From positions 2,604,001 to 2,668,000 of the forward strand of contig NC_003282.8 of NCBI RefSeq assembly GCF_000002985.6: a stretch of DNA of 64,000 bases. Reading direction: 5' to 3'. Of this stretch, positions 10,202 to 22,179 are shown one piece after another. Both the position numbers and the translations under genes were made by a program. The first letter of the stretch is position 1. Every line of letters begins with the position of its first letter. The notes under the pieces were generated by a model. The model worked only from the letters and a program-made list of their open reading frames with translations. It made no database searches and was not told where the DNA came from. This DNA is from Caenorhabditis elegans. Lineage: Eukaryota; Nematoda; Chromadorea; Rhabditida; Rhabditidae.

Positions 10202-13033
10202 ATGCCTAAAATTGCTGTACTAGGCGCAGGAATTAACGGTATAGCATCGGCTCTTGCAATTCAGGAACGACTGCCAAATTGTGAGGTTAAAATTTTAAAA
10301 TTTTAAAATTGAAAATATTTTGAAAAACAATTTTTTTTGAAACTTTTTTTCGAAAAGTTTTAAAAAAAATTCAGGTGACAATAATTGCTGAAAAATTTTC
10401 TCCGAACACTACAAGTGACGTGGCAGCCGGGCTCATTGAGCCATTTCTTTGTGACGATGATGTGGATAGAATTATGTAGGTTTACCTTAACTCTTAATTA
10501 AATTTTTTTTCTTTAAATTCAGTAATTTTCAAAAAATTAAAATTATTTCTGAAGTCAGCTCAATGAGAGCTTCAAAATAACAATAATCATGGCCTACTTC
10601 CGACAATTTTGAAGGATTTTGGGTCCCGCCGCGAATTCATTAGGGGTACTGTAGTTTTCGCGGTGGGACCCATAAGTGAAGGGAACCAGGGCATGTTTAT
10701 ACTTAAATGAAAGCTCTCGGCGAGCTGAATTTGAAAATTATAATGTTAAATTTTCTAAATATAAATTTGAAAAAAAAATTTCGGAAAAAAATTTTGAAAT
10801 TTTTTTCTCATTTTTCATCAAAACGTTTATCATTTGACGTTTTGTTGTTAAATAGCTACATTAAAAAACACTTTTTTCCAGAAACTGGACATCTGCCACA
10901 ATTTCCCGAATCCATGAGTACCAAGCTGACGGAAATCCTGGCGCGGAGGTACCCCCACCCGAACGAAAATTTATTTTTTTAATATTTTTCAGGAACAATC
11001 AGGATATTGGTTACAAAGTGTAAAAAGTGAGCCAAAATGGTTAAAACTGATGAAAAATGTGCACATTTTGACGGACGCCGAGATGAAGCAGGTGGCACGG
11101 AGGCCCGAGCACAAGTGGGTGCACATTTGCTTTTCTGAAAACAAGTGCTCACAAAAATCGAGTGAAAAATTTGAATTCAGCTCGCCGAGAGCTTTAAAAT
11201 AAGTATAATCATGCCCAGGCTCCGTAAAATTTGAAATTTTTTGGGTCTCGCCACGAAAATCTACAGTAATCCAGCGTTTTCGTAGCGGGACCCATTAAAA
11301 TTTGTTATTTGTGTTTAGCTTGTGGGGAGAGCTTCAAAATAAGTATAATCATGGCTGTATTCCATTTATTTCAAAAAATATCGGGTCTCGCCACGAAAGC
11401 TCCTGGGTTACTGTAGGCTTTCGCGGCGGGACCCGCAAAATTTTCAAATTAGCTCAAACCTAGTCATGATTATACTTATTTGAAAGCTCTCGGCGAGCTG
11501 AATTCAATTGTCATATATTCGACTCAAACTTTTTGGTCTTGAAGCGAAATTCTCCCCCTTCAGATTCGGAATATTCTACACGACATGGTACCTGGAACCA
11601 ACTCCATATATCAAGTGGTGCACCGATAAATTTTTGAAAAATGGCGGGAAATTCAAAAAACAAAAAATCGAGAATATTGATGACGTGGCAAGAAGCTATG
11701 ACGTCACAGTGAACTGCACCGGGTTGGGGTCCCGAGCACTGATTGGTGATAAGGAAGTCTATCCGACGCGTGGTCAGATTTTGAAGGTCTCGTGTCCACG
11801 TGTCAAACATTTTTTCATCGATGACAAGTATTACGCGCTGTTGAAGTGAGTTTCTCTGAAAAATTTTTTATTCAAAATTTTTGCTGGAAATTCATTTCCA
11901 AAATATTTTTTACTGAAATTTTTAAGTTCCCCTCACTGAGAGCTTCAATTTAAGTATAATCATGACCAAGTTTGCTCAAGTTTGAAGAAAGTTGGGTCCC
12001 GCCGCGAAGTTCCAGAAGTTTTCGCGGCGGGACCTAACATTTTCAGAATTGAGCGAATCTAGTCATGATTATACTTAAATCAAAGCTCTTGACATACTGA
12101 GTTCAGAAAATTAAATGAAATTTTTTTAAACTTAAAGCAAAAAATTTTTACTGCTGAATTTTGGATTTTCAAAAAAAATTTCGGGAAAAATACAATTTTT
12201 AAATTTTTTATCTCACAAGTTGTAAGTTTTAATGCTAAAATTAAAGTTTTCTTGGTAAGATAAATTTATTTAACAATTTATTAAAATCTGAAATTTCTAC
12301 AGTAAAACTTTTTTTTTTTAATTTCAGATTTTTTTAAATTTTCACCCTAACTTTTTAATGTTTAGTTTATCAAAATTTTCCTGCAATTTTTCAAATTTGG
12401 TATGTTTGGAGCTTTAATTTAAGTATAATCATAACATACTTTCCTCAAATTTGAAATGTGTGGGTCTCGGCACGAAATCTACAGTAACCTTCGTGGCGGG
12501 ACCACAAAATTTTCAAAGTGAACAGAACCTGGTCATGATTATACTTAAATTGAAGCTACTGACGTGCCGAATTCAAAAATTGCGTTATTTGCTGAAAAAA
12601 ACTACAAGCTCAAAGTTTTTTTACAAGAAGTTGGAAAAACTTATTTTCTCGATAAAATTTAAAATTTTAATTTTTAGTTTTCTGAGCAATTTTTCGTTGA
12701 AAAAACAAAAAAACTTCCAGCGACTCCACAATAACCCTCGGCGGTACCTTCGAAGCCCACCAGTGGGACCTGACAATAAATTCCGAACTTTCCCAAAAAA
12801 TCCTCAAAGAAAACATTCACAACATTCCATCATTACGTACCGCTCAAATTTTGTCCAGTCACGTTGATATGCGGCCCTCGCGGGGTACTGTAAGACTGCA
12901 AGCTGAGCTCGGGAGGAGTTTGGTGCACAATTATGGGCACGGTGGATCCGGAATTACACTTCATTGGGGATGTGCTTTGGAATGTGCTGAAATTGTGGAA
13001 AATGTGCTGAAAATGAAAAAGTCGAAGTTGTGA
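10202..13033 (+). CDS. daao-1: D-amino-acid oxidase (FAD-dependent, peroxisomal)
   Basis: Six exons (10202-10285, 10375-10475, 10882-10948, 10993-11114, 11564-11845, 12721-13033) give 322 residues. The enzyme oxidises D-amino acids to keto acids, ammonia and hydrogen peroxide. The amino terminus carries the FAD-binding GAGING (residues 8-13), and [13 protein letters not shown] follows. The family signature near the end is [16 protein letters not shown] (287-302). RPSRGTVR (270-277) holds the arginine that binds the substrate carboxylate in vertebrate DAAO. The protein ends in SKL, a type-1 peroxisomal targeting signal. This matches the C. elegans DAAO gene I know as Y69A2AR.5. Exon 4 must end at 11114 (CAC AA) for the frame to join exon 5. 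AATAAA at 13130-13135 is a plausible polyadenylation signal. Three introns are filled with hairpin repeats. Confidence 0.93.
10553..12576. repeat. Cluster of TATAATCATG hairpin elements in daao-1 introns
   Basis: Full hairpins at about 10553-10732, 11310-11506, 11925-12106 and 12405-12576, plus a half element at about 11173-11297 that lacks its right outer arm. All share the nested design: outer arms with AAGTATAATCATG, inner arms GGGTC(T/C)CGCC(A/G)CGAA, and a CTACAGTA(A)CC or TTACTGTAG loop. Each lies wholly within an intron. Confidence 0.75.
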
Positions 13034-13185
13034 TTTTATTGATTTTTTTTTGTTGAAGAAAATTAAAAATCAATAAGTTATCGATTTTTTTTGTAAGATA
13101 TTTTTGTCCAATTTATGACATTTTAGTGCAATAAATAGTGCAAGCTCTCTTCATTGTTAGCTTTTTTTCAATTTTTATCAATTTT

Positions 13186-13735
13186 AGAAAAAAGTTGGGT
13201 CTCGCCACGAAATCCTACAGTAACCTGCGAGTTTTCGTGGCGAGATCCTACATTTTTCATATTGTATCAAAGTAGGTTATGGTTATGCGTAAGTATTAGA
13301 TCTTGGTTGGCTGAATACTGAGAATGAGTCAAAATTTTAAAAAATTGGATATATGTCCCTTTGAATCTCCTGCATCCAATTAAAATTCGCAGAATTCGCT
13401 TTGAGACCAATTTTCAAAAATGTATAATTAAGATTTGAATTCAGCTCACCTAGAGCTTTCATTTAAGTATAATCATGACCTACTTTGCTCCAATTAGAAA
13501 AAAGTTGGGTCTCGCCACGAAATCCTACAGTAACCCGTTAGATATCGTGGCGAGACCCGAAATTTTTTTACAGAATCAAAGTAGGTCATGATTATACGTA
13601 TATCAAAGCTTTCACTGAGCTGAAATCGAATTTTACAAGCAAATATTTCAAAATTTGAATTTAAGGAAAAAATTAATTTTGAAAATCAGATTTTTTTTCA
13701 AAAATTTTTTTGCCGATAAGACCATGAATTTTCTA
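13186..13735 (+). repeat. Long direct repeat, left copy
   Basis: Near-identical to 15155-15712 in the same orientation. It includes a half hairpin, a non-palindromic spacer (from GTAAGTATTAGAT to TTCAAAAATGTATAATTA), a full hairpin, and the downstream stretch ending TTGCCGATAAGACCATGAA. Only scattered differences are visible, so it is a much younger duplication than the hairpins themselves. Confidence 0.8.
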
Positions 13736-14714
13736 ATTTTCTAACCTGGGTGGTTTTCGTGGCGGGACTCGAAATTCCTCAAGTTTGTCGGAAATAGGCC
13801 ATGATTATACTTAAATTAAAGCTCTCAGTAAGTTAAAACTGACAGATTTTCAGGAAAAGTTGTTTTTTTTGGGCAAGTTTTTTTCTCATATTTTTCTCAA
13901 CTACTTTAACCAAATACAGCAAAAAAGTAGCTTCAATTTGAGTACAATCACGCGTATGTGTGAATATTTTGGGCCATACCACGAAAGTCTAAAGTAACCG
14001 TAACCCAGGAGATTCCGTGGCGGGACCCAAAAACTTCAAACTTTATATAATCATAGTTTTTTCAAATGCAATCTTGACCTATTTTTCCCAATTGAAATTT
14101 TTGGGTCCCACCGCAAAAACCTACAGTACCCTGGGTGGTTTTCGTGGCGGGACTCAAAATTTCTCAAATTTGTCGGAGAAATAGGTCATGATTATACTTA
14201 AATCAAAGTTCTCGACAAGCTGAATTCAAATTTTAATATGAGAACTCAAGTCATTTGGGTCTCGCCGTGGAACCCTCATTTTTCTCAAAAACCCAACTGA
14301 AGGTTGTCTGAAATTTTTATTTTTTAACTTAAAAGACAAATATCAAGTTTAGCACACTGAGAGCTTCAAAATTGCACCCATATCGGCTAGGTTACAATTA
14401 CTTCGGGTCCCGCGACGAAGGAAGCTGGTTACTGTAGCTTGGTTTTCGTTGCGGGACCCACTTTTTAAAAATTAAAGCAAAATGGGTCATGATTATACTT
14501 AAATCAAAGCTCTCGGTCAGCTAAATTCAAATTTCAACATAAAAGTTTTAATAAATCGGGTCCCACCGCGAAAACCTCCATAAATCATCTCAAAGTACAC
14601 TACAAAACCGAAATTAATCAACTTTTCCAAAGAATAACCGCCCTTCCCCAATTTCAAAAAAAACGTTACTTTCTGGCTTCCACTTCTACGCACAAGCATC
14701 ATACCACGCCAAAA

Positions 14715-15764
14715 TGATAAAAAAAATGATAAGAATCTCTGATAAGAAAACCTTCAACTTTGATCAAGGAACCCAGAAATCCACAAAATACTATTAAAAA
14801 CCAGGAGACGGAGAGTCTGTGAACGTGAATAAATTAAAAATCAGTAGAAAATTACAGGCGGAGCCAATTGGTCACAAAGTCTTTGATACTCTGCGTCTCT
14901 TCACTTCTACATACTATTTCGTCAGGAAATCGATGCCTAGAGTTCATCGACAAAGTCGTTGGAATTCCGTGAGTTTCTCCGGATTTTTTTTGCAAATTTC
15001 TGGTATAAAACCACGATTTACGAGCGAAAAAGGCAGTTTTCTGAAGTGCCTGGGCAGCTTTAAGAAATAATTTTTGAACTTTTTTCTTTTAGAATTTGAA
15101 TTTAGCTCCCCTAGAGCTTTCATTTAAGTATAATCATGACCTACTTTGCTTGAGTTTGAGACAAGTTGGGTCTCGCCACGAAATCCTACAATAACCCGTG
15201 AGTTTTCGTGGCGAGACCCTACTTTTTTCATACTGTAGCAAAGTAGGTTATGGTTATGCGTAAGTATTAGATTTTGGTTGGCTGAATACTGAGAATGAGT
15301 CAAAATTTTGAAAAATTGGGTATATGTCCCTTTGAATCTCCTGCATCCAATTAAAATTCGCAGAATTCGCTTTGAGACAAATTTTCAAAAATGTATAATT
15401 AAAATTTGAATTCAGCTCACCTAGAGCTTTCATTTAAGTATAATCATGACCTACTTTGCTCCAATTAGAAAAAAGTTGGGTCTCGCCACGAAATCCTACA
15501 ATAACTCGTTAGATATCGTGGCGAGACCCGAAATTTTTTTACAGAATCAAAGTAGGTCATGATTATACTTAAATCAAAGCTTTCATTGAGCTGAAATCGA
15601 ATTTTACAAGCAAATATAACAAAATTTGAATTTAAGGAAAAAATTAATTTTGAAAATCAGATTTTTTTTCAAAATTTTTTTTGCCGATAAGACCATGAAT
15701 TTTCTGATTTTCATTTGTTATTATGTTTCATTTGTCATATGCTTCTTTATCACCTTTATTATCA
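14715..15764. promoter_or_regulatory. TGATAA (GATA-factor) sites upstream of smf-3
   Basis: TGATAA at 14715-14720, 14727-14732 and 14740-14745 (the last as CTGATAAG), and its complement TTATCA at 15747-15752 and 15759-15764. TGATAA is the preferred site of the intestinal GATA factors ELT-2 and ELT-7. Three sites within 31 bases, and two more about 130 bases before the ATG, would suit an intestinal metal transporter. AT-rich DNA can produce this by chance, so this is inference. Confidence 0.45.
15155..15712 (+). repeat. Long direct repeat, right copy
   Basis: Partner of 13186-13735, ending about 180 bases before the smf-3 start codon. The match stops soon after GACCATGAATTTTCT, where the unique promoter-proximal sequence of smf-3 begins. 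Confidence 0.8.
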
Positions 15765-15890
15765 GTTGATGCTTTAACCTTTTTTATTTCAAAAAACACT
15801 GTTGACACTGTAAATTTTGCAATTTTTGTTCCCAATTTTCTAATTGTTTTTTTTTCAAAATTTAAAAACTTTTCAGATAATATTCTCACA

Positions 15891-18800
15891 ATGGAGGGTG
15901 AAATGAAATGTCCGATAGAAGAAATTAGGGAAAAGCCTGAGATGCGAAAAGCTCAGCAAACCTATGAAGTTCAGGTCGAAGTTGAAGATACTCCAGATGT
16001 AAGTTTTTCCCCGATAACTAAAACCAATTTAAAATATAAAATTTGAATTCAGCTTGCCGAGACCTTCAAATTAAGTATAATCATGACCTACTTTGCTCAT
16101 AAACCGAAAATTTGGGTCCCGCCGCGAAAATTTCCGGGTTACTGTAGCTAGGTTTTCGTGGCGGGACCCGAAGTGATCGGAACCTAGCCGATATGGGTGC
16201 CATTTTGAAGCTATCACTGTGCTTAACTTGATTTTTGCCATTAAAATACAATTAGCTGAAAAATAAAAATTTCAGACAACCTTCAGTTGGTTTTTTGAGA
16301 TAAATAGGGGTTTTGGCGGTGATACTTTTTTTTTGAATTCTTATATTGAAATTTGAATTCAGCTTGTCAAGGGCTTTAATTCAAGTATAATCATGACCCA
16401 TTTTGCTCTAATTTGATAATAAGTGGGTCCCACCACGAAAGCCAAGCTACAGTAACCAGTAGTTTTCGTGGCGGGACCCAAAGTGATCGGAACCTAGCCG
16501 ATATGGGTGCCATTTTGAAGCTATCACTGTGCTTAACTTAATTTTTGATATGAAAATACGATAAACTAAAAAAAGATAAATAAAAATTTCAGACAACCTT
16601 CAGTTGGCGTAAGCTCTGGGCATTCACAGGCCCCGGTTTCCTAATGTCAATCGCCTACCTGGACCCGGGAAACATTGAAAGCGACCTTCAAGCCGGAGCA
16701 ATTTCCTACTTTAAGCTCATCTGGGTGCTCCTAGTGGCCCACATAATGGGTCTCCTGCTCCAAAGACTTGCTGCAAGACTTGGAGTGGTGTCTGGAAAGC
16801 ATATGGCGGAAATTGCGTTCAGTTATTACCCGAAAATTCCTCGTTTGGTACTGTGGATGTTGGTAGAGTCGGCGATTGTTGGAAGTGACATGCAGGAAGT
16901 CATCGGAACTGCCATCTCGTTTTATTTGCTTTCTAACGGAGTGTGAGTGATATTTTAGAGATTTTTGAGGTGTTAAAAAAATTATTGCATTTTTCAAATC
17001 GTTGTATCTCAAAAATTACAATAGGTAGAAAAATATTGTTCACTTCCAAAATGTAGAGAGTTTCATGCGTATTACTTCATTAGTTGATAATATTTTTATA
17101 TCAATTGTTTCTGTGAAGTTATAAGCGTTTGAAGGTTATGAGTAAGCTGTAGGTCAACCTTTCAAGACCCTGATCTCCATAACCGGCATAGTTACAAAAA
17201 ATTTTCAACTAACAAAATATAGAAAACTATATATTTTTTATTTTGTTAGTTGGCAACTTTTTGATATCTTCATTATCTGTAAAGTTAAAAGCTTTTAAAA
17301 TCAAATGATAAAATTCTACCCGTCTCTCTATCTGAGCTGAGCTTTTTATCTTTTTATCTCCACAGCCATCATAGCTACAAAAAATTGTTCAGCTAAAAAG
17401 TGCCCTTAACTCCATTTTCTAACACATTTTATTGAAAAAAAAATTTAAGAAAAAATTTCAGAATCCCTCTCTGGGCAGGTGTCTTAATTACAATCTGCGA
17501 TACCTTCACCTTCTTGTTCCTGGAAAAGTACGGAGTGCGAAAGTTTGAAGCATTCTTCTGTTTTCTGATCACTTGTATGGCAATTACTTTTGGTTATGAG
17601 TTTGGAGTTAGTGCTCCTGATGCGGTGAGTTTTTATTTTTCATTTTTTTCTTAAGTAAAATTTTTAATCACAAAATTACTTTTTAAGGGAAAAATGTTCT
17701 CCGGAATGTTTGTGCCATGGTGCAATGGCTGCGACAATAACATGGTGATGCAAGGGGTAGCGATTATTGGTGCTGTAATTATGCCACATAACTTCTACCT
17801 TCACTCGGCACTTGTCAAGGTAACATTTGAGCTGTGTACCTTAAAAAGTACCTTAAATTTTTCGTAGCTTTCAGTGTTGTTGAGTTATGAATGTTTGAAT
17901 TTTGAAAAAGTTGAGTTAGAGGCGGCAAGCTTCAAACCTACATATCTCCAAAACCAAGAAAGCTATCAAAACATTGTCAACTAATAAAGTGATGAAAATT
18001 AAATTTTCTATATTTTGTTAGTTGATAACTTTTTTGTAGCTACCATAGTTTTCGAGATATAATAGTTTCAAGTTTCACTTTGAACCAGGGGTGTGCGGCA
18101 AATTTGCCGAATTTGCCGAATTTTTTTGCCGCACACAACAAAAAATTTGACAATAAAATTTTGACGAACACTATTGATTTTGTCCCCAAAAATTTAGTAA
18201 AATGGCACAAAATTGAGTTATTTTGATGTTTAAGCAGATTTAGTAGTTTTGGTGTTCCAAAAGACATCAAAAGGTATCAAATTATTCGGAGTTAGTTAAG
18301 CACGGCAAATTTGCCGAGCTCGGCAAATTTTGAGATTTGCCGCACACCCCTGCTTTGAACACTCATATCTCCAGAACCACTAATTGTCATAGAATTTTCT
18401 ACGAATTTTCTGCAATCCTAATTATATTCCAGAGCCGAAGAGTGGACCGCCGGAGAGCTGAAAAAGTGACAGAAGCGAATAAATATTTTTTCATTGAAAG
18501 TGCTTTTGCTCTTTTTGTGTCGTTTATTATTAACACTTTGGTCATATCGGTTTTTGCACAAGGAATGTATGGAAAGACGAATCAGGATATTGTAAGTTGT
18601 GTGGTGGAAGTGATAAAACTTTGAAAGCTTGTATCTCACCAGGTGAAGCAGGCATAAGAAAGTTGCCAACTGACAAAATATAGAACTTTTCAAGCACTAT
18701 AATTTGATAGTTGACAACTTTTTGATAACGTTGTTTTCTGCTGAGATATAATAATTTTCCCAGTAGGACAGATTGTGAGGGAGGTGTTGAGATTTTAAAA

Positions 18801-21365
18801 CGTCTGTATCTTTGCAGGTTTACTAGTTATCAAAACGCTGGCAACTAACAAGTTTTAGCAAATTGTTTACTGCTTATTTATTTAGTTGACACTTTTTTGA
18901 TCACGTTATGTTCCGCGGAGATATAGTGATTTTAGACCAAAAATGTCAATAATTGTCAAGTAACGAATTTTGGCAAAATTGTTTTTGTCAATTAATTTGA
19001 ACATACGATAGTTATTGTTAACATTAAAGTTCAAAACTGTTCTCTTGTCAATTATTGATTTTTTCCCGATTTATCGATTTTCTTGCAGCGCGACACCTGC
19101 TACAACAATACTCACAATGGAATGCCGGATTTCTATAAAGTAGAGTTCCCAGCAAACAATGATGCTGCTCAATCGGATATCTATCATGCCGGAATCTTTC
19201 TTGGATGCACTTTTGGAATCTTTGCACTTTATGTGTGGGCGGTGGGGATTCTGGCCGCTGGACAATCTTCTACAATGACCGGTACTTATGCTGGACAGTT
19301 TGCTATGGAGGTAGGGTTTTCTTGATTTTTAGATTACTTCGGCTTAGACTAAGGCTTAGGCTTAGGCTTAGGCTGAGGCTGAGGCTTAGGCTTAAGGTCA
19401 GGTTCAGGCTCGGGCTTAGTTTAGGCCTAGGCTTAGGCTTTGGTTTAGGCTTAAGCTTAGGCTTGGCGTCATTGGCGAGCGTTAGCTCGCTACTGCCGCT
19501 ATTTAGGCTTAGGATTTTCAGGTTTTTAAGGCTTGGGCTTAGGGCTAGGTTCAGGCTCGGGCTTAGGGTAAGCCTAGGCTTAGACTTTGGTTTCGGCTTA
19601 GGCTTAGACTTGGGCTTAGCGCTTAGGTCTAGGCTTAGGCTTTGGCTCAGGCCGAGGCTTAGGCATGGGCGGGGAGAAAAAATGAATATAGAAAAAATAG
19701 GAAAAAACTACAAAACATTAGGAAAACTGGTATATTCCGAAGTCGGGTCCAAATAATCCCATAAAAAGGGTTGCACACTTGCTTGTGTAATTTTCTCACT
19801 ATCAAATTCGATTTTTATTTTTCCTTGCTGAAGTTATCAATCTTATTCAATTTCAGGGCTTTATCCAAATCAAACTTCCCCAATGGAAGCGTATCCTTAT
19901 CACCCGATCTTTGGCAATCCTTCCAACTCTTGCTGTAGTGATCTTCTCCGGCGGAATCGATAATATCTCAAGTTTGAATGATTTTTTGAATTGCTTGCAG
20001 GTATTTTTTATGGATTTTCGATTTTTTTTTTTGCAATTCCCACCAATTTCAGCTGATTCAACTTCCGTTCGCTTTAATTCCAGTGCTGACATTTGTATCG
20101 GATAGAAATATTATGCACGAGTATAAGCTAGCAAGGTGAGAGATTTGAAGAGATTGAAATATTGAAATATATAGAAGATTCAAAGTTTAAAAAAATTGCT
20201 GTCGATGATTATAAAAAAATTTAGAAAAAAAAAATAATTCAAATTTTTTTTTTCAATTTGTTCAAACTTGAATATCTCCGCTACCGTAATAGCTACTAAA
20301 AAAATGTCAACTTCCATTATGTAGAAAATTTTATTTTCTACAAATTGTTAGTTAACAACTTTTTGATAACTATCATGGTTCCCGAGATATATCAACACAA
20401 ATGCCTGTTGGTATTTTCCTATTTGTGCAGCCCTTAACTTTAAACGGTAATATTTCCTGAACCACACTAGCTATAAAAAATTTGTAAACTAACAATATAT
20501 AGGAAATTTCCGGCTCTACAAGTTTATAGTTAACAACTTTTTTATAACTAATACGGTTCCCTAGATAATATACTTTTAAAGTTTCTAGCCATAATTTTCA
20601 AATTTTCAGTGTCTCCAAAGTGGTCTCCATTGTGATTTCCTTGATAATTTTATTCATCAACTTTTATTTCTTATACTCTTGGATTGGATCAACATTTGGT
20701 TATAATGCAGTTTCTATTCCAATCACTATTTTTTGCGCGATTTTCTACATTATTTTCATCGCATATTTGGTAAGTGACAACTTCATTAAATTAATTATTT
20801 AAATACAAAAACCAATTAAAAAATTTTCAGACGTATTATTGCCTTGTCGCAATGGAATTCATCTCACCCATTCAAACAGTAAGTTACCGGGCGAAAAATC
20901 GATATTTAAAATGGGCTCTAACGAGTTTCAAACGATGCTCCACAATTACGCAGGCGCGTGTTGTTTAGCGCAGAATTTCAAATTGTTCCTTGGCATTTAG
21001 TGTTTCTTTTTGGGTAATTTTCACGTGTATTCAGCTCGACCAACGCCTCGAAAATTTTTAAAAATGGCGGGAAAAAATATTTGAATTCCCCAAGAGGAAT
21101 TTCACCGCAGCGCGTGCAAAAATGTCTGCATTTGCGCGTGGCGGTGTTTGCACAAATTACACCGAATGGTCGAGCTGAAAACACGTGATTTTTTCATGGT
21201 AAAAATACAATAGATCGCTAAACAATCGATTCCCAAAAAATAATTTTTCAGAAATGGCTCGCGGAGCCCATCTACCACGATTTCGATGCTCCTTGGCTGG
21301 AGGACTCGGAAAATCCATCGACGAAAAATACAATTTCCGACGACGAACTGTCTATGCGATATTGA
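15891..21365 (+). CDS. smf-3: Nramp/DMT1-type divalent metal transporter
   Basis: Eleven exons (15891-15998, 16593-16942, 17462-17624, 17688-17819, 18433-18591, 19089-19310, 19857-20000, 20053-20135, 20610-20769, 20831-20878, 21252-21365) give 560 residues. It is a proton-coupled importer of Mn/Fe-type ions with about 11-12 membrane helices. Metal-binding DPGN lies in helix 1 (60-63) and MPHN in helix 6 (239-242). The Nramp loop signature reads [19 protein letters not shown] across the exon 6/7 junction, and a lumenal loop carries an NNT glycosylation site. Cytoplasmic ends are hydrophilic. A TTTTCAG acceptor 14 bases upstream supports the ATG, and AATAAA lies at 21486. I assign smf-3 rather than smf-1 or smf-2 because the neighbours fit chromosome IV. 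Confidence 0.93.
16045..16607 (+). repeat. Tandem duplication carrying a decoy splice acceptor in smf-3 intron 1
   Basis: Two hairpin elements (about 16045-16230 and 16360-16545) each end in an identical stretch (AAGTGATCGGAACCTAGCCG..., with GATATGGGTGCCATTTTGAA). Each is followed by AAAAATTTCAG and ACAACCTTCAGTTGG. The right copy (acceptor at 16592) is the true exon 2 start. The left copy (acceptor at about 16274) carries only the first 15 exon bases and then runs into TTTTTTGAG with an early stop (TAA at 16301). Exon 1 joins exon 2 in frame only with the right copy giving the full protein. Confidence 0.8.
18085..18353. repeat. GGCAAATTTGCCG palindromic element in smf-3 intron 4
   Basis: Bounded by AGGGGTGTGCGGCAAATT and its complement AATTTGCCGCACACCCCTG-type end. 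Inside it are several short palindromes of the CGGCAAATTTGCCG kind. A related, more rearranged copy lies at 24603-24822 upstream of ngn-1. No coding potential. Confidence 0.75.
19335..19680 (+). repeat. Interstitial telomere-like TTAGGC repeat tract in smf-3 intron 6
   Basis: About 340 bases built from TTAGGC, the nematode telomere repeat, with degenerate forms (TGAGGC, TCAGGC, TTTAGGC). Exact consecutive units occur at the left end. A short non-telomeric insert (GGCGAGCGTTAGCTCGC) interrupts the tract near 19470. A long Leu/Arg reading frame across it is only a by-product of the 6-base unit. Confidence 0.9.
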
Positions 21366-22179
21366 TTTATGTAATAATTTTTTATAATAATATATGTATT
21401 TTTGAAACAAAAAAATTTTCGAAAATTTTCAAAATGTTAATACCTAATTTATAATCAATTTATATGATCTCCTATGCAAAAAATCAATAAATATCTCCGA
21501 TTTTCATACTGTGTTTTAAAATTTTTCAAAATTTCGATTTCACAAATTAAAAGCCAAGTTCAAAGTTGGTGGCCTAGGAAGCCAAATTTGCAGATTTCTA
21601 GGCCATGTACGAAACGTGCCAAAATACAAAAATATTGATCTTAAGGAAAGTTAGGCAGGTTTGAAGTTGGTGCCTATGACGACTTCTATTTGATGGCCTA
21701 ACTTCCCACCACCCCCCCCCCCCCCAATTTTCTAGGCCACCAATTTCAAATGCCTATAACTCGTTTCAAAAATCGTATTTCAAGAATTCAAGCATATGTT
21801 CTTTAACGGCAAAGTTTGTTCTATCAATTTCTAAAAATTGATCCCCGTGGCCTAGAAATCTGAAAATTTGGATTTCTAGGTCACCAACTTCAAATGCCTA
21901 TAACTCGCTTCAAAATCTATATTTTCGAAGATTGAAAAAGCATTCTTGCTCAGCAATATTAGTTTTTTCAGCTGTTGAAGAAAGGTGGCTTAGAAATCCG
22001 AACATTTGAATTTCTAGGTCACCAAATTAAGTGGCTTAAAAATGTTTCAAAACGAAAAAAAAAAAAATTTTATTCTTTACAAAAAAAAATTGAAATATGC
22101 CAAGTGAGAGCAAATTTGACTAGACGATACCCAAAAATGTGAAATTTCTGAAAAAAAAAACTTTGAACAAAAAATTGTG
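21366..22179. other. Intergenic region between convergent smf-3 and ngn-1
   Basis: Holds the smf-3 polyadenylation signal (AATAAA, 21486-21491) and a set of GGCCTAGAAATC / CTAGGCCACCAA short repeats between about 21560 and 22040. A run of 13 C's lies at 21713-21725. No exon is supported. Confidence 0.6.

Larger units (their letters stand above)
13034..15890. other. Intergenic region daao-1/smf-3: stacked hairpin repeats
   Basis: No gene is supported. Hairpin-family copies or halves lie at about 13186-13310, 13441-13622, 13740-13840, 13926-14065, 14085-14225, 14345-14525, 15099-15285 and 15411-15595. A segment of about 550 bp is present twice (13186-13735 and 15155-15712). An inverted copy of the smf-3 intron-1/exon-2 junction lies at about 14275-14400. 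The part between 14560 and 15060 is less repetitive and holds TGATAA sites. Confidence 0.7.
16990..20590. repeat. Diverged repeats of the AACTAACAAAATGTAGA / GAGATATA family in smf-3 introns
   Basis: Copies lie at about 16990-17400, 17840-18065, 18605-18960 and 20255-20590, each within an intron. Recurring parts are CTATCAAAAAGTTG, AACTAACAAAATATAGAAAA, its complement TTTTGTTAGTTG, ACAACTTTTTGATA and a final GAGATATA. Copies are strongly diverged and arranged as short inverted pairs. The same family dominates 23.3-31 kb. Confidence 0.65.

Noticed and set aside
14819-15070. Possible small gene between daao-1 and smf-3
   Set aside because: No splice-consistent extension or recognisable motif; codons look random.
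19205-19756. Long Leu/Arg/Gly-rich open frame on the plus strand
   Set aside because: It is the translation of the TTAGGC repeat tract; a 6-base unit keeps any stop-free frame open.
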